Assembly (NCBI RefSeq): GCF_010994275.1
Contig: NZ_WMCD01000003.1
Location: 400,753-464,752, forward strand
Reading direction: 5' to 3'
Length of the DNA: 64,000 nt
Origin: Cyclobacterium jeungdonense
GTDB taxonomy: Bacteria > Bacteroidota > Bacteroidia > Cytophagales > Cyclobacteriaceae
In this document: piece after piece, positions 35,214-44,100 of the stretch
Position numbering within the stretch: the first letter of the stretch is position 1
How the letters are laid out: each line of letters starts with the position of its first letter
The notes under the pieces: model-generated
What the model was told of the DNA's origin: nothing
What the model saw: the letters and a program-made list of their open reading frames with translations, nothing else
Databases searched by the model: none
Program-made: the position numbers and the translations under genes

Positions 35214-35585
35214 ATGAAAAAAACAAGAAATGCCATTCTGGGACTGGCAATGATCCTCGGACTTGGATCCTGTGGAGTCAATCAGGCCTGGATATTAAAC
35301 CAAAATCAAAACAATACCCAGGTAAATCTTGGAAGCAACAATTTCCAGGTACTGGGACAGGTAAAAGGAGCGGCAGAGGTGGATTACATCCTTATTTTCG
35401 GCGGAAAGAACCGAAGGAGCTTGTTTAATGAAGCCTATTCTGCCATGATCGAGGAGGCCGATTTGACCTCAGGATCGCGAACGCTAACCAATATACTGAC
35501 AGAAGAGCACATTGGCGGCATTCCGCCTTTTTACTACACGCGAACGTTGACCGTGAGTGCAACCGTGGTCGAGTTTACCGAGTAG
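35214..35585 (+). CDS. Small lipoprotein, DUF6567-like
   Basis: The 123-residue protein has a lipoprotein signal with lipobox LGSC (Cys near residue 20). The mature part, with NQNNTQVNLGSNNFQVLGQVKGAAEVDYILIFGG, matches in layout the DUF6567 family of Bacteroidota lipoproteins as I remember it. Function is unknown. It stands alone, ends in a strong hairpin terminator and has two structured inverted repeats upstream. Confidence 0.72.
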   Translation: MKKTRNAILGLAMILGLGSCGVNQAWILNQNQNNTQVNLGSNNFQVLGQVKGAAEVDYILIFGGKNRRSLFNEAYSAMIEEADLTSGSRTLTNILTEEHIGGIPPFYYTRTLTVSATVVEFTE

Positions 35586-35637
35586 GCGTTTCTTATCAAG
35601 TCAAGCATACGCTGTAGCACAACTGGCCAAAGAAGCA

Positions 35638-35691
35638 GAATTGAAGAGGTACCTGGAGCCGTAAGATTCATGTACCTCTTCAATTCTCTTT
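35638..35691 (+). terminator. 15-bp perfect inverted repeat, likely terminator
   Basis: GAATTGAAGAGGTAC (35638-35652) and GTACCTCTTCAATTC (35672-35686) pair perfectly over a 19-base loop, followed by TCTTTTT. It sits 53 bases after the lipoprotein stop. The stem is longer than usual. Confidence 0.7.
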
Positions 35692-35841
35692 TTCGGTATT
35701 CAAATGCTAATCCTGCTGGAATTTACCCTGGTTCACATTTCCGTACTTTTTAGGTATTTCTTTCACTGATTGTGAGTAGGTAAGAACCATAACGCCCAGT
35801 TTTCCGTAAACCCTGAATTAATAGATGATAATATTAAAGTT

Positions 35842-36183
35842 ATGATTTTCTCTCTTTTAGGGTTCAGGAAAGTAGTTGTTTTTGTGCTGGTCGCAATCAT
35901 GGCTATTCCTTGTTCATTAAAGAGGGAATTGCCACTAGGATCGGCTACAAAGACTTCTAATCAACCCACTCAACAACAGAATAAAAATGCTTGTTTGACT
36001 TTTTTTAAGCTGGAAAAGCAGCATAAAAAGGAAGGAAAACAAATTGATTTCCGCTTTTTTCTCGATTTTCCAAGTGAAATACATTTTTCATCTCGCGTTA
36101 AAACCAATCTTTCATTCCATTATTTTACTCAGCAAAGAGGAAAAACTCCTTCCTACCTATTGCATCAGCGATTTCTGATTTGA
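35842..36183 (+). CDS. Small hypothetical protein with N-terminal membrane segment
   Basis: The 113-residue frame opens with a hydrophobic helix (VVVFVLVAIMAIPC) and continues as a basic, Phe- and Lys-rich polypeptide with no family match I can name. The base composition and codon usage look like those of neighbouring genes. It is followed after 40 bases by the third copy of the 91-nt unit. It could be a real short secreted protein or a chance frame; I lean slightly to real. Confidence 0.5.
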   Translation: MIFSLLGFRKVVVFVLVAIMAIPCSLKRELPLGSATKTSNQPTQQQNKNACLTFFKLEKQHKKEGKQIDFRFFLDFPSEIHFSSRVKTNLSFHYFTQQRGKTPSYLLHQRFLI

Positions 36184-36223
36184 TACCAACTACCTGATTA
36201 AATCGGTGTTTATTTATCAAATC

Positions 36224-36363
36224 ATGAAATCGAGCATGACGAGAACGCCACATAGTGGGATGATTATAAATCATGCGAGATTCTCCCGATTTAGTATCGG
36301 GACAGGCTATCCCGACCTTCGGTGCGGGACAAGTTCTGACCAATAAAAGAAAATTATAAACAG
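36224..36363 (+). repeat. 91-nt unit, copy 3, enlarged to 140 nt by a 49-nt insertion
   Basis: The left part (ATGAAATCGAGC through CATGCGAGATTC) is the same as in the other copies. The right part (CTGACC to TAA, four bases, ATGAAA) is also kept. Between them lies a 49-nt insertion (about 36284-36332) containing two hairpins, CCCGAT/ATCGGG and CCCGACC/GGT-CGGG. The insertion shifts the micro-ORF frame, giving a 40-codon frame ending at 36346. The unit ends at an ATGAAA (36364) that does not start a real gene; the DoxX gene begins 16 bases later in another frame. Confidence 0.8.
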
Positions 36364-36379
36364 ATGAAATGTATTAACT

Positions 36380-36787
36380 ATGAACAAACCATTGGTAGTG
36401 AGTGGGGTTTCCGTTCTCCTATTCCGTATTTTCCTTAGCGGGATATTTATAACGGCTGGAATTTCACACCTGATCAATCCAGAGCAGGTCGCACAGCGCA
36501 TACAGTCGGCTGCTTTCAGCTCTTTTGCCACTTTTCTTGGCGATCCGTACCTCTTAGGAATAATGACGGGTTACGTACTGTTTTCTGCAGGGGCAGCTTT
36601 CCTTTTGGGTGTTTTTACCCGCTGGACGGCTCTTACCTTGTTTTTAGTACTTGTTCCAATTACCATTACTATACAGCTAGGTAATGGGTTGATTCATGGG
36701 CCATTCTGGAAAAACGTTGCCCTTTTTGGGGGGTTGTTGTTTTTCATCATAAATAATCCAAAAGCATACAGTATTTACAATAAATAA
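36380..36787 (+). CDS. DoxX-family membrane protein
   Basis: The 135-residue protein has four hydrophobic helices and the DoxX features FRIFLSGIFITAGISHLINP near the start and a GVFTRWTAL loop. DoxX proteins are small inner-membrane proteins tied to quinone or thiosulfate and redox metabolism. A DsrE-like gene follows after seven bases, so the two form an operon, a pairing consistent with sulfur or redox chemistry. The 91-nt unit copy 3 lies directly upstream. Confidence 0.85.
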   Translation: MNKPLVVSGVSVLLFRIFLSGIFITAGISHLINPEQVAQRIQSAAFSSFATFLGDPYLLGIMTGYVLFSAGAAFLLGVFTRWTALTLFLVLVPITITIQLGNGLIHGPFWKNVALFGGLLFFIINNPKAYSIYNK

Positions 36788-36794
36788 AAAAATA

Positions 36795-37235
36795 ATGAAA
36801 ATATACCTGATCACATTTATCGCCTTACTAACTCTGGGCCTGGGTCTGGCAAATGGGCAAACGCTTGAGGCTATCAACGAAACAGAGCAGGCTGTCCGAA
36901 AGGATGGCAAGTATGCTATGCTGGTTATGAATGCCCAGCATTTGAAGGCCGGTATAAAAACCGGAATTGCATTTAATTCCAAAAGTGAAAAAATAGATTT
37001 TCAAATCGTGGCCTGCGGTATGCTGGTGAAGGAAATTTCTGAAGATGCCGAATTGAAAAAACTGATTCAAAACACCGTGTCTGACCATGGCCTGAAAATT
37101 CTGGTCTGCGGGCTGTCTATTCAGCAATTTGGAATAGATAAAACGCTGTTACCGGAGGAAACTCCGATTACGGAAAACGGCCTGATCTACATGTTTGGAT
37201 TACAGGAGTTGGGGTACAAGTCAATCACCCTTTAA
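36795..37235 (+). CDS. Exported DsrE/DsrF-like protein
   Basis: The 146-residue protein has a signal peptide (cut after ANGQ, residue 21) and a DsrE-like Rossmann-type fold with VVACGMLVKEIS and LKILVCGLSI, which carry two cysteines at the usual places. DsrE-type proteins move sulfur in the cytoplasm; exported versions like this one have no known role. It is co-transcribed with DoxX and ends in a terminator. Confidence 0.8.
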   Translation: MKIYLITFIALLTLGLGLANGQTLEAINETEQAVRKDGKYAMLVMNAQHLKAGIKTGIAFNSKSEKIDFQIVACGMLVKEISEDAELKKLIQNTVSDHGLKILVCGLSIQQFGIDKTLLPEETPITENGLIYMFGLQELGYKSITL

Positions 37236-37254
37236 TTCCCTTCATTGAATGCTC

Positions 37255-37289
37255 AAAAAAACCAGTCAACATAGAGGGCTGGTTTTTTT
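37255..37289 (+). terminator. Rho-independent terminator after the DoxX-DsrE pair
   Basis: AAAAACCAG pairs with CTGGTTTTT over a 13-base loop and a T run follows, 20 bases after the DsrE-like stop. Confidence 0.8.
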
Positions 37290-37422
37290 AGTTTTGACCC
37301 TGAAACCCAAAACTGATGTTTTAGAATAGGAAAAAAGTACTTCGCTGCCTTTTTATAATAAAGTACCTGGAAATAGTTTATTATTGTTGCGTAACTTGTT
37401 TGATAAACAAAAATAATGGACA

Positions 37423-38382
37423 ATGTACTCCGCACAAATTACACCTTTAAGCTCCATGGATACCTGGATTCCATTGCTTCAGGAATTGATCTGGCCAATT
37501 ACCCTATTGTTTATCCTATTTTTTTTGAGGAAATACATACCCCACCTATTGGAGAGAACTACAAAGATCGGCGCAATAGGAGTTGAATTGGAATTTGAAA
37601 AGGCAAAAGAATTTTCCTCATCATGGAGTAACGAATACGTAGGGGATATTAGAAAAGGAGTGAAGTCGGACGATTTTTCCAGTGGCGTTATGGACTTGAT
37701 GGAGCAATTCAATAAAGAAGGCAGCTATGACTACTCAGTCATTGACATTTATGGTGGAAAGGGTTGGTTGACCTCTAGATTATTTATTTTTTCAACGATT
37801 TTGTCAAAATTAAGAGGCGTTAACTACTGGGTGTTCGTTGACTCCTATGATTCCATTTATAAAAAATTTATTGGATACATTGATTCCAAAAGCTTACGAC
37901 TTCAGTTGTCAGATAATTTTCCCTTACTATCCAAAGCATACAGTGAGGCATTAATGGAAGTTTATCCGGAAGAGGAAACCAATTTGAACGCCGCTGATAC
38001 CTGGAAAATCACCCAGTTGGTTCAACATTATTTGAAGGATATTCAAAAGGAAAATATTCAAAGTTTGGACCAGGATGCAAACCAGGAAATGGAACAGGGA
38101 TGGGTCCTGCTGAAAGATAATGTGACCTTAGAAAAGGCCCGGTTTCTGGACATCAACCAGCTCAGAACTATTTTTGGAGATTTGATCGTAACCAATGCCA
38201 TTCGAAGCCTTGAAAATATTTCTCAGGACCAACTGTCAGAAAAAATACTTCTTAGTAACGAACGCCAGATTCCTTTGCTAGACTCAGAGAACCATTTTAT
38301 GGATATGGTGGATGTGGTCCATTCAAAAAGGAGTTTGATAAAAACCAGGATTCTGGGCGAAAAGTCGGCTGCTAAGCCGTAA
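37423..38382 (+). CDS. Membrane-anchored protein of unknown function
   Basis: The 319-residue protein has one N-terminal membrane helix (about 22-40, PITLLFILFFLRKY) and then a soluble alpha-rich domain that I do not recognise. A start at 37456 (MDTWIPLLQ) would be 11 codons shorter and is equally possible. The YDYSVIDIYGGKGWLTSRLF segment is the most protein-like stretch. It has no obvious partner; a nucleotidyltransferase remnant follows. Confidence 0.65.
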   Translation: MYSAQITPLSSMDTWIPLLQELIWPITLLFILFFLRKYIPHLLERTTKIGAIGVELEFEKAKEFSSSWSNEYVGDIRKGVKSDDFSSGVMDLMEQFNKEGSYDYSVIDIYGGKGWLTSRLFIFSTILSKLRGVNYWVFVDSYDSIYKKFIGYIDSKSLRLQLSDNFPLLSKAYSEALMEVYPEEETNLNAADTWKITQLVQHYLKDIQKENIQSLDQDANQEMEQGWVLLKDNVTLEKARFLDINQLRTIFGDLIVTNAIRSLENISQDQLSEKILLSNERQIPLLDSENHFMDMVDVVHSKRSLIKTRILGEKSAAKP

Positions 38383-38849
38383 GACTTACCTACAAAAAAT
38401 TAACCAACATAGGATTGATATCAGGGGCTTTATTTCGGAGACCCCCTCATTTCTTCAAAAAGAAGCGTATCGCCTGGCATGGAGGATTGCGGCGAATCAC
38501 TACAACGAACGGGAGGACAAACGAATTCAGATGCCATCACTATATTAATCCGATTTATTGATCTGACTGACGATTTGGAAAAAATTGTAGGCTGCAAGGT
38601 TGACTTAGTATCAAGGATGGGAGTCAAGGACAACTATTTAAAATCAATCGAATCAGAGCTAATCCATGTCTAAGCGCGATAACTTACTGCTGTTGAGAGA
38701 TAGGTAGGTAAACCGACATGTTTGTTAGCGTACGTTTTAAATCAAAAATGCAAATAGGGTGATATTTGATAGGCACGGATTTTTACCGCACATTTTTCAT
38801 AAACAAATGAATAATGGAATCCCCGTAGAATAAAGAAGTAACTATTTAG
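38383..38849. other. Intergenic region containing a gene remnant
   Basis: Of these 467 bases, 38479-38673 hold the tail of a nucleotidyltransferase gene (separate entry). The flanks 38383-38478 and 38674-38849 show no further frame, promoter or hairpin that I can support. Confidence 0.5.
38479..38673 (+). pseudogene. Remnant of a minimal nucleotidyltransferase (MntA-like)
   Basis: The 64-codon frame ends in FIDLTDDLEKIVGCKVDLVSR then MGVKDNYLKSIESELIHV. This is the C-terminal third of MNT-type nucleotidyltransferases, antitoxin partners of HEPN toxins, where the pattern is LE-x-hydrophobic-G-x-KVDLV. The catalytic GSxxRG...DxD part that should precede it is absent; the first 25 residues are unrelated. 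No HEPN gene lies next to it. I read it as a decayed toxin-antitoxin gene. Confidence 0.6.
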
Positions 38850-40253
38850 GTGAAAGTACCTTATACGGATATTAAAATTTTCAAAAAAAGGCACAAAAAC
38901 CAACGAATCTTCCGAATAGTATTGCTCGTTGGGACCCCGATTTCACTGTATTTGGTGCCCTGGACGCTTTTGTTTGCCTGGATGGCACCACTACCGAATA
39001 CAGTTGGGAAAGAAGTAAGGGCTGCGCTGAAACATGATTTTGATGGCATTCTAGTATATGTGGACCGAGAGGGAGCGGACCCGGAGTATTACCCCGCCGG
39101 CTGGCATAACCGCGAAGCGGAACTACCCGCCCGTCCCGATGCCTTGTTCAAAATTGCCAGCATAGGCAAACTATACGATGCGGTGCTGATCACTAAATTG
39201 ATAAGTGCGCAGCGCCTATCCCTGGACAAAACCCTGGTCGATTATTTCCCGGAGCTGCTCGGAAGGATGGAACATGCCGAAACGATTACTATTCACATGC
39301 TGGTGCAGCACCGGAGCCGGATCCCCAATGTGACCGATACCCCGGATTTTTGGATCAATCCGCCGAAGAGCAGCGGGGAAGCACTGGAGCGGGTACTGGA
39401 TTTACCGGCTGACTTTGAACCGGGAACAGCCTATGCCTATTCCAATACCAATTACCTGTTACTAACCGAACTAATCGAAAAGGTGCTGGGCTATGGTAAA
39501 TTTCAATACATGCAAGAGCAAATTCTGCTTCCATTGGGACTGAAAAATACCTTCGGTTCCCTGCAGGAAGTGTATCCGGAGGAGCTGATGAGTGGATACT
39601 ACGTAGGCGTGGAGGAAGATATCAAAATGACGGACTACGGCTCCATGATAGCGACCGCCGAGGATGTGGGTATTTTCCTTCGGGCATTAAACGAGGGCTC
39701 CCTGTTTACCGGCGATGAGCAGGAGATCTATTCCTCCATAAACGTGTACGAGCATACCGGACGGATTCCCGGGTACCAGAGCACCGCCAGGTACCACAAA
39801 GAAATTAACACGGTGGTCATTCAATTCGTAAATACAACGAATTTTGACGGGTACACCTGGAGTTTATCGGAAATTACATTCAATCGGATTGGTAAAATCC
39901 TCCCCAAGCGGCTTGGCTCCTGGTCGGAAGCTTGCTCCGGCGGATACGCATTTTTTTTTTTCCGGGCTTCCAACCCGGACAATCCGATTTTTAGTAAATT
40001 GAGAGTGCATTTAATGACAACCAATGGTAGCGACCGTATCCCTCATCTTGTTCACCACGTTGACAGGCATCGTGATCCTATTTCAGCTTGGTTTGGCAGC
40101 CGGCATGCCCTGGGGAGCGGCATCTATGGGTGGCAAATACCCTGGCAAATACCCGCCGAAAATGCGGTTGGTTGCCATTGTCAATGCGCTGGTATTAGGT
40201 GGGATGGTTGCCATTGCTTGGGCAAGGGCGGGTCGGATGTTTCCGGGGCTTGA
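38850..40253 (+). CDS. Class C beta-lactamase-like serine hydrolase, 3' end disturbed
   Basis: The start is GTG 38850, followed by a membrane anchor (about 22-45). Family motifs are S104-IGK107 (SxxK), YSN near 189 and HTG near 308, so the active site is complete. Such proteins are penicillin-binding-protein-like peptidases or esterases. The homologous part ends near residue 352 (RIGKILPKR). After it the frame runs on for 110 codons of unlikely sequence, through an 11-T tract (39951-39961) and 230 bases into the next gene in another frame. A one- or two-base indel in the T tract would give a stop within about 15 codons. Confidence 0.7.
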   Translation: MKVPYTDIKIFKKRHKNQRIFRIVLLVGTPISLYLVPWTLLFAWMAPLPNTVGKEVRAALKHDFDGILVYVDREGADPEYYPAGWHNREAELPARPDALFKIASIGKLYDAVLITKLISAQRLSLDKTLVDYFPELLGRMEHAETITIHMLVQHRSRIPNVTDTPDFWINPPKSSGEALERVLDLPADFEPGTAYAYSNTNYLLLTELIEKVLGYGKFQYMQEQILLPLGLKNTFGSLQEVYPEELMSGYYVGVEEDIKMTDYGSMIATAEDVGIFLRALNEGSLFTGDEQEIYSSINVYEHTGRIPGYQSTARYHKEINTVVIQFVNTTNFDGYTWSLSEITFNRIGKILPKRLGSWSEACSGGYAFFFFRASNPDNPIFSKLRVHLMTTNGSDRIPHLVHHVDRHRDPISAWFGSRHALGSGIYGWQIPWQIPAENAVGCHCQCAGIRWDGCHCLGKGGSDVSGA

Positions 40254-40407
40254 ATCCATCTCATCGGTAGGCATATGGGTGATGGTCGCTTTATTTGGTA
40301 TCGGAACCATTATGAATGCGATAACGCCCAGTAAAACCGAACGCATCTGGGCACCGGTAGCCCTGCTCCAGCTAACCACAAGTCTATTTCTGGCATTAGA
40401 CTATTAA
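40024..40407 (+). CDS. Small four-helix membrane protein
   Basis: The 127-residue product has four hydrophobic helices and a loop, AGMPWGAASMGGKYPG, typical of small integral membrane proteins of unknown function. The ATG at 40024 follows an in-frame stop at 40015, so it is close to the true start. It is overlapped for 230 bases by the extended reading of the serine hydrolase frame; the protein-like sequence and hydrophobic pattern here make this the real gene. Confidence 0.75.
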   Translation: MVATVSLILFTTLTGIVILFQLGLAAGMPWGAASMGGKYPGKYPPKMRLVAIVNALVLGGMVAIAWARAGRMFPGLESISSVGIWVMVALFGIGTIMNAITPSKTERIWAPVALLQLTTSLFLALDY

Positions 40408-40470
40408 GATTCGGACCTTAAATAATTGGCGATCGGAACAGGCCCCCGGAAAAACAGAAAGTAAACGTAA

Positions 40471-41010
40471 ATGGAAAACAAGAATGAAAAGAAGCTGAAA
40501 GAAGCATTCCTTCAATGGGACGGTACGCATACGGCCTATTTGAAAAACCTATACCAAGAAAATCGGGAGGATCCGTCTTTTATCCCCATTACCCTTAGCC
40601 TTTTTGAAACAGAGGCGGCGGTGGAGGTTTCCAGCAGTTGGGTGCTGAAGCACCATGTGGATCAGGGAGGCACCCTATCGCCCGATCAGGTAGCCCAACT
40701 CCTAAATAAATTGGACGGACTTCGTTTCTGGGAAAGTCGGCTTCACCTATTGCAGGTTATCCCAAAAGTCGCCCTGACTGCAGCACAGGCGGAGCACCTG
40801 GAACCAACCGTTCGTTCCTTGCTTTCTTCCGAACGAGCCTTTGTGAAAGCCGCAGCATTTGCGGCCTATTTTGAGATTGTCGAACTTTTCCCGGAGCTAA
40901 AAAATGAATTTCGTTTGCTCTGTGAGGATTCCCTGGACAAGGTGAGTGCTTCGGTGAGAGTAAAAATCAGACGAATTCTCAAACATCTTCAATCGGAGAA
41001 AAACGGCTAA
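40471..41010 (+). CDS. Helical-repeat protein of unknown function
   Basis: The 179-residue soluble protein is all-helical, with repeated helix pairs (FVKAAAFAAYFEIVELFPELKNEF) that resemble HEAT repeats. I see no catalytic motif, signal peptide or membrane segment. It follows the small membrane protein gene on the same strand by 63 bases and may share a transcript. The function is unknown. Confidence 0.7.
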   Translation: MENKNEKKLKEAFLQWDGTHTAYLKNLYQENREDPSFIPITLSLFETEAAVEVSSSWVLKHHVDQGGTLSPDQVAQLLNKLDGLRFWESRLHLLQVIPKVALTAAQAEHLEPTVRSLLSSERAFVKAAAFAAYFEIVELFPELKNEFRLLCEDSLDKVSASVRVKIRRILKHLQSEKNG

Positions 41011-41159
41011 GGCCCGACTTCCAATGGGAGGGAGCGCGTTAGTTCGCACCCAATGCCGGTCCGAAATCGAAAACTTCGAAATCGCCTCTAATCCTTAGTT
41101 TTTTTAGTCGGAGACCTGGAAGGACAGGGATATTCCCACCTCAGGATATACGTTTGACC

Positions 41160-44100
41160 TCATTTTTGAAGATCCCTGCGTACTCCCGCTATCTTTTCCA
41201 GTAAAGCTTCCCGGCGATTGCCCGATTTGGATGTGATCGGTTGGTCGACACCAGCGTAAAGCCTACCAATAAAATTCACCGTTTCTTCATTTCCCTCACG
41301 TTTGATTTCCTCCCAGAGCGCAACAGCTTCCTCCCTTTTTCCTAAGGCTTCCAGGGCAAATAAAGCCAGCAGTTGCTCGGAGCGGTTAGGGGACATGTCG
41401 GCCGTAGCGGCTACTACTTGTTGCATGTGGGACCGGAACGACTCCTCCTGATTTTGGGCTTTTGCTACCAATCCCATCAAGTAATCCTGCATCGTTTCGT
41501 TGGTGGTGAAAGGCTTACCTACGCCCAGGTTTTCAGGCCATTCCAAGGATTTTTCTAGTTTAGTGCGGGCGGACTTCCAGCGCTTTGATTGTATGTCTTC
41601 CAGGGCTGCATTCAGGTACACCGTCTCAAAAAGCGCTCTGCCTTCTCCGGCACCTTCATAGGGCAAAACGTGGATTTTGGCGAGTAGGTCCATGGCTTTT
41701 TTGTATTGGCCCAGACTATTAAGGATCCGGATATAGTCCATTTCCAACACGTAGCTTCCGGAAAACTTCCGGGTGGCATCCCTTAACAAGGATAAGGCCT
41801 CCTGGTCATTGCCGTTTTCTGCCTGATATTGGGCTAGATGCTGCCAGTGCCTCCATTGGGAAGGATCCATTTCCCAGGCCTTCTTTAAATCTGCCAAGGG
41901 ATCTTTTCCTCCTTTTTGATCAAGCAAAAGGGCCCGGTTTAGGTAGAAAGTGGCTTCATCCGCCTTTTCGTCAATTTCGGTCAATAGTTTTGCTGCTTCT
42001 TCGGTTTCGTTAAACGCCATTAGGTTAAGCGCCAGGTAATAATCCAGCTTCCAGTGAGGCCTTTCCTGTCTGGCCCAGTTCAACATTTCCAGGGTTTCCT
42101 TTCGGTAGGGCAGCACAAAGTCAATGGGCTTGGCTAGCAGGGCGTCCAGGCTCGATTCCTGTTGCTCTTCGTCCAGAAAGGCCATCCAAAGATCCACCAG
42201 GGCATGTTCCGGACTTTGTGCCAGTACCTGTAAGGCCTCGGATTTACGGTTATATTTTAGATAAGTGGCGGCTAGTTCCAGGTGGGTCTGGTAGGGGAAC
42301 TCATTATTTATCAGTGCATGGAATGCTTCCAGTGCCTGTGGTTTTGGGTCGTTCAGGTACTGTTCAAACCGGATAAAGTGATTCAGGGGATCGATGTCCC
42401 ATAGCTTTTCCAATACCTCCCCAGCTTGCTGTTTTTCTCCGGCCAGCCGGTGTTTGACGGCCAGTACCTGGTAGGCCATGATGTTGTGCACATTAAAATC
42501 CAGCGCTTTCCGGGCATAGTCAGATGCTTTTTCCAGGTTGTTTTCGGCCAGATGGATCTCCGCCATGGCCGTGTACGCAGAAGAGCGGAATTCCATGGAC
42601 CGTGAAGCCCAGCCGTAAGCCTCCAGGGCATCAATGGGTTGGTCCATTGCCCGGTAAATGCTTCCGGCTACAAAATTGGCCTGTGGATCAAAGAAGTCCG
42701 TGGCCAGGGGCTGGGCGATTTGTTCCAATGCTTGCTCGTAGCGTCCAAAGCGAAAGAGCAGCTCGGCATAATCAATGTTGGCCTGCTGATGTCCAGGCTC
42801 CTGCCGCAGGATTTCTTCGTATTTGGCTTGGGCTTCAGGATAGGCTCTACTGTAATAGTCCTGGCGGGCACTGAAATAAAGTTCCTCAATGGCTGAAAGT
42901 GGCTCCGTTCCGGCTTTATCAAAAGAACGGCTCAATTTCATGGGATCTTTGTTTGCCCAGGAATAAACTTTTTCGGTTCCCAGAACCAATTCCAGCTTTT
43001 CAAGGGGAGCGTCCAGGGTCAGGTTTTTGGTAATCACATCCATCGGTTGCCCCATTAGAGGAAGGGTTTGTGCCGGTTTGTCGTTGATGTACACCAGCAG
43101 GTTTTCCTGTATGGTTTCGAACGGGTTGAAGGACAGGGTAAGTGTTTCGTTTTCCTCCTTGACATGGAAGACCCCTTTCTGACTAACAGCACTGATACCA
43201 CCTATCTCTTTGACGGGAAACCAGTAATCCATCCAGCGGTCCACGGTATAGGGTGCAAAACCGGCCTTGGTCAGAGGACTAGGCTGTCGGGAGGAGGGCG
43301 AAAACTGGTTGAGCATTCTGCCCGCCTGAAATTCCATGTACTGCCCGTTATCATCGGTCAACAGGTCTTCCCAAATACCGCCGGACCGGGAAAGGGCCCA
43401 TAACCATAATTTTTTTCCCGGCATGTCATCGTAACTGGAAAAATGTCCAAAACCATATCCCTGATCGTGAAAATACCCGCCAAAGTGATTTTGGAAAGAT
43501 CCCGCCATGTGGTGGGATTTGCTGGAGCCAAAGGCATTGTTGGCATAAAGGCTCACGTCTTTCCCCTCCTGTAGGGGCCAATCCATGAGGGCACCGCTAT
43601 GTTGTAGGGCGATGTGTCCCGGATAAAAAAACTCCTGATCTTCTCCCACGTGGGCTGCTGCGGTCATCCAATTGTAATAGGGTTGACGCAAAGGTTCGGG
43701 ATTGTACCAAATGCCTTCCGTCTCGAAATAAGCCTTATCCTTGGGTAAATTGATCTTTACCCGCCATTGCGTTCGGGACGGCAGGTCCATGGTTCCCACC
43801 ACACAGGTAAGGCTGCCATCTTCATTTTCATAAGTAACGAAATCAACAGGCGAGGCGGTAGAAGGGGAATGGCCGATGATTCCGAAATTAAATTCGATTC
43901 CTCCCGAGGTCCAGGGACCGCGCATGGCAATGTTTCGGAATTTGACCACTTCGTTTTCATAAATAAAGTCAAATCCAGTGGATTTCTCCACGGCGCCCCA
44001 GACCCTTCCACCGATTTCGGGCATGATGGTGACTTTTAGGTACTCGTTTTCCAGGGTTACCCTATTCCATTCTTTATTGACAGGATCCAAGCTGTATCCG

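Noticed and set aside
36364..36438. The ATGAAA at 36364 as the start of the DoxX gene
   Set aside because: It is out of frame with the DoxX reading frame and hits a stop after 24 codons; the DoxX gene starts at 36380.
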